Origin: an uncultured Pseudomonadota bacterium
GTDB lineage: Bacteria; Pseudomonadota; Alphaproteobacteria; RF32; CAG-239
Assembly (NCBI GenBank): GCA_949292335.1
Contig: CASEYY010000024.1
Location: 1-33,898 of the forward strand
Direction: 5' to 3'
Length of the DNA stretch: 33,898 bases
Shown: positions 1 through 6,824 of the stretch, in pieces
Numbering within the stretch: position 1 is the first letter of the stretch
Layout: every line of letters begins with the position of its first letter
Position numbers and translations under genes: made by a program
Notes under the pieces: model-generated
Seen by the model: only the letters and a program-made list of their open reading frames with translations
Told to the model about the DNA's origin: nothing
Databases searched by the model: none

Positions 1-584
1 CCTTTTAGTTGTTTATGCTCTTTAACTGATAGTCCGGACCATTCTTGATGGATAATATTTGTTAAAATTGCATATTCTTCATCTTTGGTAATTTCATGGT
101 CTTTCCAATAATCAGTCAATTTGTTGCGGGTTTCTTGTCCCGTCATACGTTGTTGTATCCATTTATCAGAATGGCCGAGTTTTTGCCAATTTTCTCGAGC
201 TCTGTCTATACTTAATGAAGGGTCTGCTGTTTCTTTCATTCTTTCATAACCGACACGAGCTAACCATTGTTTAATGGGTTCCGCCTTGGGACTTGGAACA
301 GATTGAACTATTCTCAACATCGTTTCTGCGTCTGCAACTGCGGTTAAATATTTTTTACCATCGGAGGCTTCTAGTTTCAGTTGGTGACAATGTGACACCG
401 ACTCAGATGCTCCTTCTTTTCTCAAGCGCTCCGAGAGTTTATTCCAATATTTGCGAGCGGATTGATAGTCTTTTTCAATTAAAATTGCAATCACGTCAAC
501 AACAGAAAAATACCAAACATCTTTTTCTTCATCATAAACAGAGCGAATTTTTTTCTGTTCGAAAATTTTTATTTCATTTTGCAT
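1..584 (-). CDS. Bro-N domain protein (phage antirepressor/DinD-like), 3' end outside window
   Basis: An open reading frame runs on the minus strand from an ATG at 584 to the window edge (194 codons, no stop), so the C-terminus is missing. The start reads MQNEIKIFEQKKIRSVYDEE and is followed by DVWYFSVVDVIAILI, the typical beginning of a Bro-N domain. After that come a conserved LKLEASDGKKYLTAVAD stretch (about 70-86), a KAEPIKQWLARVG stretch (about 100-112) and a YAILTNIIHQEWSG stretch near 175-188. This pattern matches the chromosomal Bro/antirepressor-like proteins that are about 280 residues long, so roughly the last third should lie outside. Bro-N domains bind DNA in phage antirepressors; the role of these chromosomal copies is not established. 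It opens an accessory region with a Fic gene in the same orientation 170 bases upstream. Confidence 0.8.
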   Translation of the reverse strand, partial: MQNEIKIFEQKKIRSVYDEEKDVWYFSVVDVIAILIEKDYQSARKYWNKLSERLRKEGASESVSHCHQLKLEASDGKKYLTAVADAETMLRIVQSVPSPKAEPIKQWLARVGYERMKETADPSLSIDRARENWQKLGHSDKWIQQRMTGQETRNKLTDYWKDHEITKDEEYAILTNIIHQEWSGLSVKEHKQLK

Positions 585-695
585 ACACTAAAACTCCATA
601 GAATCTTATTTGTAATTAGTTTAATGCAAATTTTATAAGAATTACATAATAAAATCAGATTGCCAACAAATCTTTGCAGTTATCTTTTAATATAT

Positions 696-753
696 CAATT
701 TTCCTACTCAAAGCCTTAAAATCATCATAGTTTTTAGTCCGATAGTCGCTTAA
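696..753 (-). repeat. Intergenic repeat copy 1 (about 55 bp, decayed coding-like)
   Basis: First of four related copies, downstream of the Fic gene. It shares 45 of 49 positions with the copy at 2308-2362, and the core TTAGTCCGATA with all of them. Read on the minus strand it encodes DYRTKNYDDFKALSRKI and continues open to about 659. Confidence 0.7.
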
Positions 754-755
754 AA

Positions 756-1364
756 TTACAATAGCCTATGAATATCGTATTCATCATAACCTTCGTAATA
801 ATAACTAACATCAATTCCTTTCATAAACACTTCTCTTTCATTAATTCTATCGGTAAGGGCATTTTTTAAGAGATGTTTTATTTCAATATCTTTAATCGGG
901 CTTCTTTCCATGGCTGATAGATAGTCGGATTTATCAATTTTATTCCAATCAACCACCATTTTTAGTTCTTTTTTGAAGATTAAATCCAGCCAAATTCGGG
1001 TGGTGCGACCATTTCCTTCTCTAAAAGGATGAGCTATATTCATTTCAACATATTTTTCAACAATTTCATCAAAGGTTGATTGTGGCATTTTATCTATATG
1101 TTTTAAGGCTTGCTCTAAATACATAACCGGTGCAAATCTAAAATTTCCTTTAGAAAGATTAATCGTCCGCATTTTGCCGGCAAAATCATAAATATCTTCA
1201 AATAAAAATTTGTGGATCTGCTTCAATCCGGCAAAAGTTCCGACTTTGAGAGTGTTTATTTTGCCACTGTCAAAAAGTTTTTTAGCCTTTTCTTTACTAA
1301 GTCTCTCTTCAATTTTATTAAGCTCAATTTGGTCTGTGATATTTAACTTATTTTCCAAAACCAT
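756..1364 (-). CDS. Fic family protein, self-inhibited (class III type)
   Basis: This 202-residue protein carries the Fic active-site motif HPFREGNGRTTR at 112-123: H112 is the expected catalytic base, and E116, G117 and N118 belong to the nucleotide-binding loop. Fic enzymes usually transfer AMP from ATP to a hydroxyl side chain of a target protein. Near the C-terminus S187-Y-Y-Y-E191-G fits the (S/T)xxxE(G/N) inhibitory motif. At this position it defines class III Fic proteins such as Neisseria NmFic, which restrain themselves in cis and need no antitoxin gene. No small antitoxin gene is seen beside it. A GAGAGAGA ribosome binding site precedes the ATG. The length is normal for compact Fic proteins. 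The target cannot be read from sequence. Confidence 0.92.
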   Translation of the reverse strand: MVLENKLNITDQIELNKIEERLSKEKAKKLFDSGKINTLKVGTFAGLKQIHKFLFEDIYDFAGKMRTINLSKGNFRFAPVMYLEQALKHIDKMPQSTFDEIVEKYVEMNIAHPFREGNGRTTRIWLDLIFKKELKMVVDWNKIDKSDYLSAMERSPIKDIEIKHLLKNALTDRINEREVFMKGIDVSYYYEGYDEYDIHRLL

Positions 1365-1465
1365 TATCTCTCTCTTTCTTCTGTTTTCTTAATTTTAAAC
1401 ATAAAAAAAACAAAAAGCAATTAAGTTTTAATGATGATTATTAGAAATCTAACAATTAATAAGTT

Positions 1466-1521
1466 CAATTTTATAGCAACGTTGTTTGAATTCATCATAA
1501 AAATTAGTCCGATAATCGCCC
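1466..1521 (-). repeat. Intergenic repeat copy 2
   Basis: It aligns without gaps to copies 1 and 3 over 55 bp. The ends (CAATTTT, TCATCATA and TTAGTCCGATA) are conserved while the middle has diverged. The minus strand reads DYRTNFYDEFKQRCYKIEL before a stop. Confidence 0.6.
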
Positions 1522-1672
1522 TTACCTCACGCACAACAAACTTACAATCATATGATAATATTATAAAATCAGTAAAGATAAGATAAAAAATGAAATTATA
1601 GCATATATACTCCTAAAAAGGAAATAATGTTCTTAAAATAAGCCAAATTTTATAATTTTTAAAATCAAAGAA

Positions 1673-1696
1673 ACCCTCGTTTTTTATAACGAGGGT
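1673..1696 (-). terminator. Hairpin terminator of the 1721-2218 gene
   Basis: ACCCTCGTT and AACGAGGGT form a perfect 9-bp stem with a 6-base AT loop. On the minus strand it is followed by TTTCTTTGATTTT. It lies 24 bases after the stop of the upstream gene. Confidence 0.65.
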
Positions 1697-1720
1697 CGAT
1701 ATCAATAAACTTTACTAAAA

Positions 1721-2218
1721 TTATCTTGTTTTGGCTGTCATTCCCATGGGGTTTACTCTGGCTCTTCTTCCTCCGGGATAATTCATTGCCAAACGAGCCT
1801 CATGAAACAAGGGCTTTAACGCTTTTGTTCGTTGTTCATTTTCAATCTTAACAGTACTATATCCTCTGTTAGTCACATCATATAATGTCCAACCTTTTTC
1901 TTCTTTATGGCCCACTACGGTTATATCACTGGTTTCAAGAAAATAATTATCTCCCGCGACATCAGCTTCATTATGTCTGCGTATACGACCTAAGCTTTCT
2001 CCATCTTTGTCAAAAATCTCTACACCTTTACCATCTTCAGCCACATTCATGTAAGCCCATTTTCCTAAAAGTTCTTCTTCACTTTCATAGGTTTTAAAGT
2101 TTATTCTCAATTTAGAAGCTCCGTCAGCTTCCTTTTTAGCTATGTCTAGTGCGGAACCTCTAAGTTTAGATTCTTCATTTTTATGAGCTACTTCGGCTAA
2201 TTTACCTCTCAAAGTCAT
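1721..2218 (-). CDS. Hypothetical protein, lineage-specific
   Basis: A 165-residue protein of unknown function. The start is placed at the ATG at 2218 because TCTCCT at 2225-2230 is a strong AGGAGA ribosome binding site 6 bases upstream; a longer reading from 2251 would run into the promoter. The sequence is soluble and charged, with no signal peptide or membrane segment. A helical, Lys/Ala-rich N-terminus (about 1-35) precedes a likely beta-rich middle with repeated short strands (GKWAYMNVAEDGKGVEIFD, then ITVVGHKEEKGWTLYDV). It ends in MTAKTR, loosely like the NTR and NTGR ends of other unknown proteins in this window. It is divergent from the APH-fold kinase gene. I do not recognise the family. 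Confidence 0.7.
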   Translation of the reverse strand: MTLRGKLAEVAHKNEESKLRGSALDIAKKEADGASKLRINFKTYESEEELLGKWAYMNVAEDGKGVEIFDKDGESLGRIRRHNEADVAGDNYFLETSDITVVGHKEEKGWTLYDVTNRGYSTVKIENEQRTKALKPLFHEARLAMNYPGGRRARVNPMGMTAKTR

Positions 2219-2249
2219 AATAAATCTCCTTTGTGTTAAAGCTATATAC

Positions 2250-2278
2250 ACTATAACAAAATTTTAGCAATAGTACAA
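2250..2278 (-). promoter_or_regulatory. Sigma70-like promoter for the 1721-2218 gene
   Basis: On the minus strand TTGTAC (2278-2273), a 17-base spacer and TATAGT (2255-2250) form a near-consensus promoter about 30 bases before the start codon. Confidence 0.6.
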
Positions 2279-2307
2279 CACAAAATTTGGACAAAATTTA
2301 TTTTTTT

Positions 2308-2362
2308 CAATTTTCCTACTCAAAAGCTTAAACTCATCATAGTTATTAGTCCGATAACCATT
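2308..2362 (-). repeat. Intergenic repeat copy 3
   Basis: It matches copy 1 at 45 of the first 49 positions. The minus strand reads GYRTNNYDEFKLLSRKI. It lies between two divergent genes, just upstream of the -35 box of the minus-strand gene. Confidence 0.7.
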
Positions 2363-2432
2363 GGGGCTCGATGTAGCAGTATTTTGACTATTTTAAAGCT
2401 TATAATTTTGAAAAGATTATTATGCCAATCGT

Positions 2433-2461
2433 TTGATTTATTTATAAGAATGTGTTATACT
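2433..2461 (+). promoter_or_regulatory. Sigma70-like promoter for the APH-fold kinase
   Basis: TTGATT at 2433-2438, a 17-base spacer and TATACT at 2456-2461 lie 40 bases before the chosen ATG. Confidence 0.6.
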
Positions 2462-2500
2462 AAACACTAAGTTATGCAGATGTATATGCGGAGGAGCAGA

Positions 2501-3535
2501 ATGGACACCAAGTTTTTCAGTGATGATGATTTTACTGTCGACACCGCAGCAACGATTATCACTAATTCTCAATCCCAAACTCTTCATAAAGCCGTAAGTA
2601 AAGATTCTTCAATAGAGCTTCTTACGGCCACAGGTCAATTTTATGTTATGGATGTTGATGATAAATATATTGTAAGATTCCCCAAAAAAGCGACACTAAA
2701 AGACGGAAAATCCCAATCACTGGAAGATTTAAGATTAGAAAGCACAATAACCACAGGTATATCACCTTATGTTAGCAAGACAAAAATATCCGCAGTTTCG
2801 GTAGTCGACGGAGAATTTCCTTTTGCCGTACATGAAAAAATAAAAGGAAATAAACTTACCAAAAAAGATTTTCAAGATTTAACTGATGAACAAAGAAGTT
2901 TATTTGCCCGCGATCTGGCTGTTTTTTTTGCTGAGCTTCATGCCGTCCCGCTTGGCAAGGTAATTTTGCCCGATAGAAAAGATTTAAATCTTGATAACAA
3001 GGCCGAGGCTCAGCAAACATTAGATAAATATGGAATATCTCTTAACAATAAAGCCAATAAACAACAAGACTTAGTATGCTGCCACAATGATATACACGCA
3101 GGAAACATTGGAGTTGATTTGAGCAAGCCTAATATTTTACAAGGTGTATTTGATTTTGGAATGTGCGGAGTTACAGAACGAAGTTGCGATTTCTACAAAG
3201 TATTTGATTTTGATAAAAACTTATGTAAAGAGGTTATAGAAGAATATAATAAAATTTCTTCTCAAAAAGTAGACATTCATGATGTTGAAGATAAATATTT
3301 ATCATGGTGTGCCATAAATATCCAAATGACCGGAGATAAGTATCCTCAAATTGTTTCGGATATGGAAACAAAGCTAAAAGATTATAAACAATACAAATCG
3401 TTAGATGCCCGCCTCAATAATGTTCGTGCCAAATTGGGAACTAACACAACATCTTCAACTCCTCGCAAACCGCAAAATAGTTACACAGATATAAATAATT
3501 TGCGAATGTATCGAAATGCTAAGCAAAACGGTTAG
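2501..3535 (+). CDS. APH/choline-kinase-fold phosphotransferase
   Basis: The start is the ATG at 2501, which has GGAGGAG 4 bases upstream; an in-frame ATG at 2474 has no such site. The 344-residue product has the eukaryotic-like kinase signature of the aminoglycoside phosphotransferase superfamily: CCHNDIHAGN at about 193-202 (H195, catalytic D197, metal-binding N202) and VFDFG (D218) as the second metal site. In the N-lobe, YIVRFPKK supplies the likely ATP-binding Lys, and FFAELHAVPLG (about 142-152) is typical of the family. Substrates in this superfamily range from antibiotics to choline, homoserine and sugars, so the name does not imply drug resistance. The polar tail after residue 310 is probably disordered. 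It is flanked by repeat copies 3 and 4. Confidence 0.85.
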   Translation: MDTKFFSDDDFTVDTAATIITNSQSQTLHKAVSKDSSIELLTATGQFYVMDVDDKYIVRFPKKATLKDGKSQSLEDLRLESTITTGISPYVSKTKISAVSVVDGEFPFAVHEKIKGNKLTKKDFQDLTDEQRSLFARDLAVFFAELHAVPLGKVILPDRKDLNLDNKAEAQQTLDKYGISLNNKANKQQDLVCCHNDIHAGNIGVDLSKPNILQGVFDFGMCGVTERSCDFYKVFDFDKNLCKEVIEEYNKISSQKVDIHDVEDKYLSWCAINIQMTGDKYPQIVSDMETKLKDYKQYKSLDARLNNVRAKLGTNTTSSTPRKPQNSYTDINNLRMYRNAKQNG

Positions 3536-3570
3536 ATATAGCCAATTATATTCGCCGTTAATCGGTAGTA

Positions 3571-3602
3571 TTATAGCAAACATTAGTCCGATAATTGCTT
3601 AA
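3571..3602 (-). repeat. Intergenic repeat copy 4 (partial)
   Basis: The core TTAGTCCGATAATTGCTTAA is preceded by TTATAGCAAAC, which resembles the start of copy 2. The minus strand reads NYRTNVCYN and then a stop. It lies between convergent genes. Confidence 0.6.
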
Positions 3603-3654
3603 GCCCGCCGAGCCATTAATACCAAGACTCTCAATAAAGCGACCTTTGGCATTA

Positions 3655-4539
3655 CTACAATTTATGCGCTTTAATCACAGCCGAGATGGTGTGCTTTTGC
3701 TTTGGCGGAAGTTTAACAAAACTGTTTCCTACATTGGCCGGCTCAACACAAACAAACCGCCTATATCCTCCGGCACTCATTTCTGCCAAGTCTTTATTTG
3801 GGTTCCACACTACCGTGTTATTGGAACCTTGTTTTTCGATTGTGATAATGCGGTTAAAGCCCTCATCAACAATTTGTATCGGTTGAGTCTGGTTTAGAAA
3901 AATGCTGTCAATCTCGCCGGCAATTTGCAAATCTTTTTCCAAAGAATAAATATTGCCGTCAAGTGAGTTTTTATAATTATGACCGCTCAGACCTTTAATT
4001 ACGATATCATTAACCGAACTGACATTAAAATAGGCGTGCAATGCCTCGCTAAAGTCAAATTCTTCCTCGCCTAAATTAGTTGTTTCCAGAGCATATTCCA
4101 ATTTGTCGGTGATTTTTATCTTCAAGCTGAGCGATAAATTCAAATTATACTTGTCTTCCGGAATTAGCAAAAGCTCAGCCTCGATTTTGTCCTCCTCAAC
4201 ATGAACTTTTTGCAATTTCCAAGTCGAGAGGCGGGCAAATCCGTGTCTTGGTAAATGATTGTTGCGAGTTTCTTCGGCAAACCTCGGCCAGCAAACCGGA
4301 ATACCGCCTCTTATGGCTTGAATATTGTCAAATTTATTCAAGTCACCGAGCCAAAATATATCTTCTTTCTCATCTTTCGGGCGATAAGACAATAAGTTGC
4401 CGCCAAAAAGAGATAGCCTGCATTCAGCCCTTTCGTTGTTTAAAAATATGATTCCGTTATCAGCCATTATTTGCCCCGCCGGTACAGTTAATTGGTCTTC
4501 TCGCAAGCTAGCATAACAATCACCAAACATCAACCCCAA
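3655..4539 (-). CDS. D-hexose-6-phosphate mutarotase (YeaD-like aldose 1-epimerase family)
   Basis: A 294-residue galactose-mutarotase-fold protein. It interconverts the alpha and beta anomers of hexose 6-phosphates, typically glucose 6-phosphate, in the cytosol. The order of signatures is that of the YeaD group: IRGGIPVCWPRF (about 77-87), PRHGFAR with H99, EALHAYFNVSS with H168, and FVCVEPAN with E266 near the C-terminus. H99, H168 and E266 are the expected substrate and acid/base residues. Its length agrees with the family. It ends convergently with the kinase gene, with repeat copy 4 in the 119-base gap. It looks like an ordinary metabolic gene inside an accessory stretch. Confidence 0.93.
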   Translation of the reverse strand: MGLMFGDCYASLREDQLTVPAGQIMADNGIIFLNNERAECRLSLFGGNLLSYRPKDEKEDIFWLGDLNKFDNIQAIRGGIPVCWPRFAEETRNNHLPRHGFARLSTWKLQKVHVEEDKIEAELLLIPEDKYNLNLSLSLKIKITDKLEYALETTNLGEEEFDFSEALHAYFNVSSVNDIVIKGLSGHNYKNSLDGNIYSLEKDLQIAGEIDSIFLNQTQPIQIVDEGFNRIITIEKQGSNNTVVWNPNKDLAEMSAGGYRRFVCVEPANVGNSFVKLPPKQKHTISAVIKAHKL

Positions 4540-4576
4540 ATTTTAGTCAACAACCGTTGCAAATTATCACAAATTA

Positions 4577-4605
4577 TTTACAGATTTTCAAATATGTGCT
4601 ATATT
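4577..4605 (+). promoter_or_regulatory. Sigma70-like promoter for the 4639 gene
   Basis: TTTACA at 4577-4582, a 17-base spacer and TATATT at 4600-4605 place transcription start about 27 bases before the ATG at 4639. Confidence 0.6.
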
Positions 4606-4638
4606 CAAAGCAACGAAGATTGATGGGACGGTAAAATC

Positions 4639-5526
4639 ATGGATATAAAGCAAAGAATAAAAAATATAAAAAACAAAAGTGTGGCTCTAGCCACCTTTGT
4701 GGCATCAATGTTTCCTGTCCAAAGCGGAGGTTCAGCCGTACAGACTGCCAAAAATATTGATAATTTGAAAATGCTTCCGCCAGATTCATGGGTAAGCCAG
4801 AAAAAATCTATCGCTTTGCTTACGGAAGATGTTACACTCGGAGTAAACGAATTAAAGACAATTTTATCTGCTAATCCCGAAATAGCCTTATCTGCCGAGG
4901 TGTTGAGTGCTGTTCAGCCCGGTCCCAGTCAACAAAAAGTAAAATCAATTTTGTCCAAAGGGTTTGATTTTACTGTTCGCAATAGCCGCGGCGAAAGTAA
5001 AAAGGTCAGATGCAGCTTGCGACAAACCCCAAAAGGGTACTGTGCCGGAGCCGTTAAGAGACTGCTCAACAAAGTATATAAAGAACCCATTTCCAACAAT
5101 TTGTCGGCCTATCAAGAAAAAGATAATTTGTTGGCATCCCCCAATTTTTGGGCGGTTCCGATTGATTTTAAAGATATTTCAGCTTGTCCGGCCAATACGG
5201 TAGTTGTAATACCGCAATGCCAAAAACACAAACACGGACACATTTTTACGGTTGTTGATAAAGGGGTTTATTGTTCTGATGGCAAAGAGTTGGCCGGAGA
5301 ATATTTTGATAATAACTACAAAGACGCCAAAGGGATTTATGCCTTTATTCCGGTTGACGGTTCGGTGAAACTTACGCCGCAATTCTTGCAAAACTCACCG
5401 GAACTGGCGGCAGCGGTTATAAGTCATCAAACCGGAAAAGACATTCACTTTACATCAAGAGGCAAGAAAAATACTCCGACAATATATGCCGAAGCGGTGG
5501 CAATACGAACCAGCAATACCCGCTAG
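4639..5526 (+). CDS. Putative exported CHAP/NlpC-P60-like cysteine hydrolase
   Basis: A 295-residue protein. The N-terminus has many Lys and Arg residues up to about 13, then a hydrophobic run (SVALATFVASMFPVQ, about 14-28) that could be a signal peptide. Residues about 120-240 carry a Cys-His pattern: GYCAGAVKRLL with C135, then HGHIFTVVDKGVYCSDG with H199 and H201, then IYAFIPVDG. Cys at a helix start followed by GH at a strand start is the hallmark of CHAP and NlpC/P60 peptidoglycan amidases and endopeptidases, so the likely target is peptidoglycan or a peptide bond. This is inference from pattern; no close family is recognised. It ends NTR. No immunity gene is evident downstream, which argues against an interbacterial toxin. 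Confidence 0.6.
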   Translation: MDIKQRIKNIKNKSVALATFVASMFPVQSGGSAVQTAKNIDNLKMLPPDSWVSQKKSIALLTEDVTLGVNELKTILSANPEIALSAEVLSAVQPGPSQQKVKSILSKGFDFTVRNSRGESKKVRCSLRQTPKGYCAGAVKRLLNKVYKEPISNNLSAYQEKDNLLASPNFWAVPIDFKDISACPANTVVVIPQCQKHKHGHIFTVVDKGVYCSDGKELAGEYFDNNYKDAKGIYAFIPVDGSVKLTPQFLQNSPELAAAVISHQTGKDIHFTSRGKKNTPTIYAEAVAIRTSNTR

Positions 5527-5557
5527 AGATTAAAAATATTGCGTAAGTTAAAATACA

Positions 5558-5758
5558 TCAAACAAGATTCATTCGTTGAATAAAACGTCTTAAGGTGCTC
5601 CGTTGCACGTCGAGTTTTTGTGCAATTTGTGATTTTGGTATTCCGCAATCAAGCATTTTTTTTATTTTTTGAGTGTTGGCAAAATTTTCAATTTCAAATT
5701 GTTGATGTTCCAAGGTTTGCTTATTTGAGCTAACTCTGATGTATCCAATGACAGACAT
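5558..5758 (-). pseudogene. Serine recombinase with internal deletion (N-terminal tip joined to HTH)
   Basis: Only 66 residues. The first 27 (IGYIRVSSNKQTLEHQQFE) match the beginning of resolvase/invertase-type serine recombinases and keep the nucleophile region at S10. The rest (IKKMLDCGIPKSQIAQKLDVQ, about 32-52, then STLRRFIQ) matches the C-terminal DNA-binding helix-turn-helix of the same family. Full members are about 190-210 residues, so about 130 residues, including the catalytic Arg residues and the dimer helix, are missing with the frame kept. A good AGGAGA ribosome binding site remains before the ATG. It cannot catalyse recombination, but a small DNA-binding protein could still be made. 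It is either a decayed gene or a repurposed regulator. Confidence 0.8.
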
Positions 5759-5788
5759 AACTTTCTCCTAGTTCTTAATTATAATATT

Positions 5789-5820
5789 TGGTTGATTTAA
5801 TTGAACGATAAAATCAACCA
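5789..5820. repeat. Inverted repeat upstream of the mini-recombinase
   Basis: TGGTTGATTT (5789-5798) and AAATCAACCA (5811-5820) form a perfect 10-bp inverted repeat with a 12-base spacer. It lies 31-62 bases upstream of the truncated recombinase start, as a recombination site or operator for that family would. Confidence 0.55.
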
Positions 5821-5979
5821 TTATTTTTAATTATAGATACCTCTTAAAACCTCACTAAAACAAATAAGTAGCTGAATACTTGTAATAATAATCATTGCCA
5901 TAACGGCATCGGTCACAATCGTTGGTTTATGTCATAATCAAATTGTAAATATGTCTATTTTTGTTAAATGGAGGAAGCG

Positions 5980-6660
5980 ATGATAACCAACGAACAAGCC
6001 GCAAAAATGTTTGAAAAACCAGCTATAGAAGCAGTTCCCAGTGACATGAAGCGAATTATTATTCCGGCATATGGATTTGCCGGTGCCAAAGAAGCTAAAA
6101 GACAAGAATGGGGTGCCGATGGTCCATTTATGGAAGATGTTAAAGGTTTGACATTTAAAAATCCAAAAGATAATGCAGAACAAGTGCTAAAGCAAAATGA
6201 CGGAGTTCTTATCTGTTATGATGCACCTGGTCGTCAAGAAAAAATAGAACAATACCTAAAAGATAATCCGTCAACTTTTATGACTGCAGGTAAAGTTCAA
6301 CAGTTCATTGATTACTTGGCTAAAAATGTTGTAAATGAAGGCGGTAAGGCAGATTTATGGGACAGCGATGTAAATTTTGCTGCAGGTCTTAAAGATGCGC
6401 CGGCCAAAGAAGATATCAAACCTGGAAAAGTGTTTTCAGGTGTAAAAAAGAAAGAGGCTGTTCAAGCAATATATGTCGCCGAAGGAACGCAGTTTGAAGG
6501 TGCAGAAGGTCACCCACAAACAGCAGATAAAGGCGGTGCCTATATTTTGAAAGATAGTTCTGGTATGCGAATGATTCAGAAAAATGAATTTTCCAAAGCA
6601 TACCAAATAACCAAAATGCCAAATACCAATTCCAATAGCAATACCGCTAACGGAAGATAA
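5980..6660 (+). CDS. Hypothetical protein with NTANGR C-terminus
   Basis: The start is the ATG at 5980, 5 bases after GGAGG; an in-frame ATG at 5968 would overlap that site. The 226-residue product has no signal peptide or membrane segment. It is Lys/Asp/Gly-rich and contains PSDMKRIIIPAYGFAGAKEA (about 20-39), DGVLICYDAPGRQEKIEQYL (about 73-92) and a later segment with AIYVAEGTQFEGAEGHPQTA followed by GGAYILKD. The C-terminal 14 residues are low-complexity Asn/Ser/Thr ending NTANGR. Another unknown protein here, at 32767, ends NTGR. A terminator follows directly, so it is monocistronic. I do not recognise the family. Confidence 0.75.
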   Translation: MITNEQAAKMFEKPAIEAVPSDMKRIIIPAYGFAGAKEAKRQEWGADGPFMEDVKGLTFKNPKDNAEQVLKQNDGVLICYDAPGRQEKIEQYLKDNPSTFMTAGKVQQFIDYLAKNVVNEGGKADLWDSDVNFAAGLKDAPAKEDIKPGKVFSGVKKKEAVQAIYVAEGTQFEGAEGHPQTADKGGAYILKDSSGMRMIQKNEFSKAYQITKMPNTNSNSNTANGR

Positions 6661-6682
6661 TAAAAACACCATTAAAGCAGTG

Positions 6683-6719
6683 ACAAATGCCCTATCTATC
6701 AAGATGGGGTATTTGTTTT
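6683..6719 (+). terminator. Terminator after the 5980-6660 gene
   Basis: ACAAATGCCCTATC pairs with GATGGGGTATTTGT over 14 positions, allowing G-U pairs, around a TATCAA loop. A short T run ends at 6719. Confidence 0.75.
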
Positions 6720-6762
6720 ATGCTCAAAAATTTCCAAAGCCGGTGTAATCAACAAATTTTTG

Positions 6763-6791
6763 TTTACATCAAAGGTGCGGCTCGTTACAAT
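6763..6791 (+). promoter_or_regulatory. Sigma70-like promoter for the anmK-like gene
   Basis: TTTACA at 6763-6768, a 17-base spacer and TACAAT at 6786-6791 lie 33 bases before the start codon. Confidence 0.6.
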
Positions 6792-6824
6792 TACGGCAAC
6801 TATAGATTTAAATAGGTTGCCAAT

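Larger units (their letters stand above)
1365..1720. other. Gene-free AT-rich spacer with repeat copy 2
   Basis: No convincing gene is seen here on either strand. It contains the second copy of the intergenic repeat (1466-1521) and, next to the following gene, a GC-rich hairpin at 1673-1696. The rest is AT-rich sequence without recognisable signals. Confidence 0.6.

Noticed and set aside
293..601. A 102-codon open frame on the plus strand
   Set aside because: It lies opposite the Bro-N gene, whose minus-strand reading has clear family motifs and a proper start.
2474..2500. Upstream ATG codons as the start of the APH-fold kinase
   Set aside because: The first ATG has no ribosome binding site, while the ATG at 2501 has GGAGGAG just before it.
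2501..3535. Antibiotic resistance by aminoglycoside phosphotransferase
   Set aside because: Only the superfamily fold motifs are present; nothing in the sequence points to an aminoglycoside as substrate.
696..3602. Repeat copies as integron attC sites
   Set aside because: Genes around them point in both directions, no integrase is present, and the copies do not show the paired GTTRRRY/RYYYAAC core boxes.
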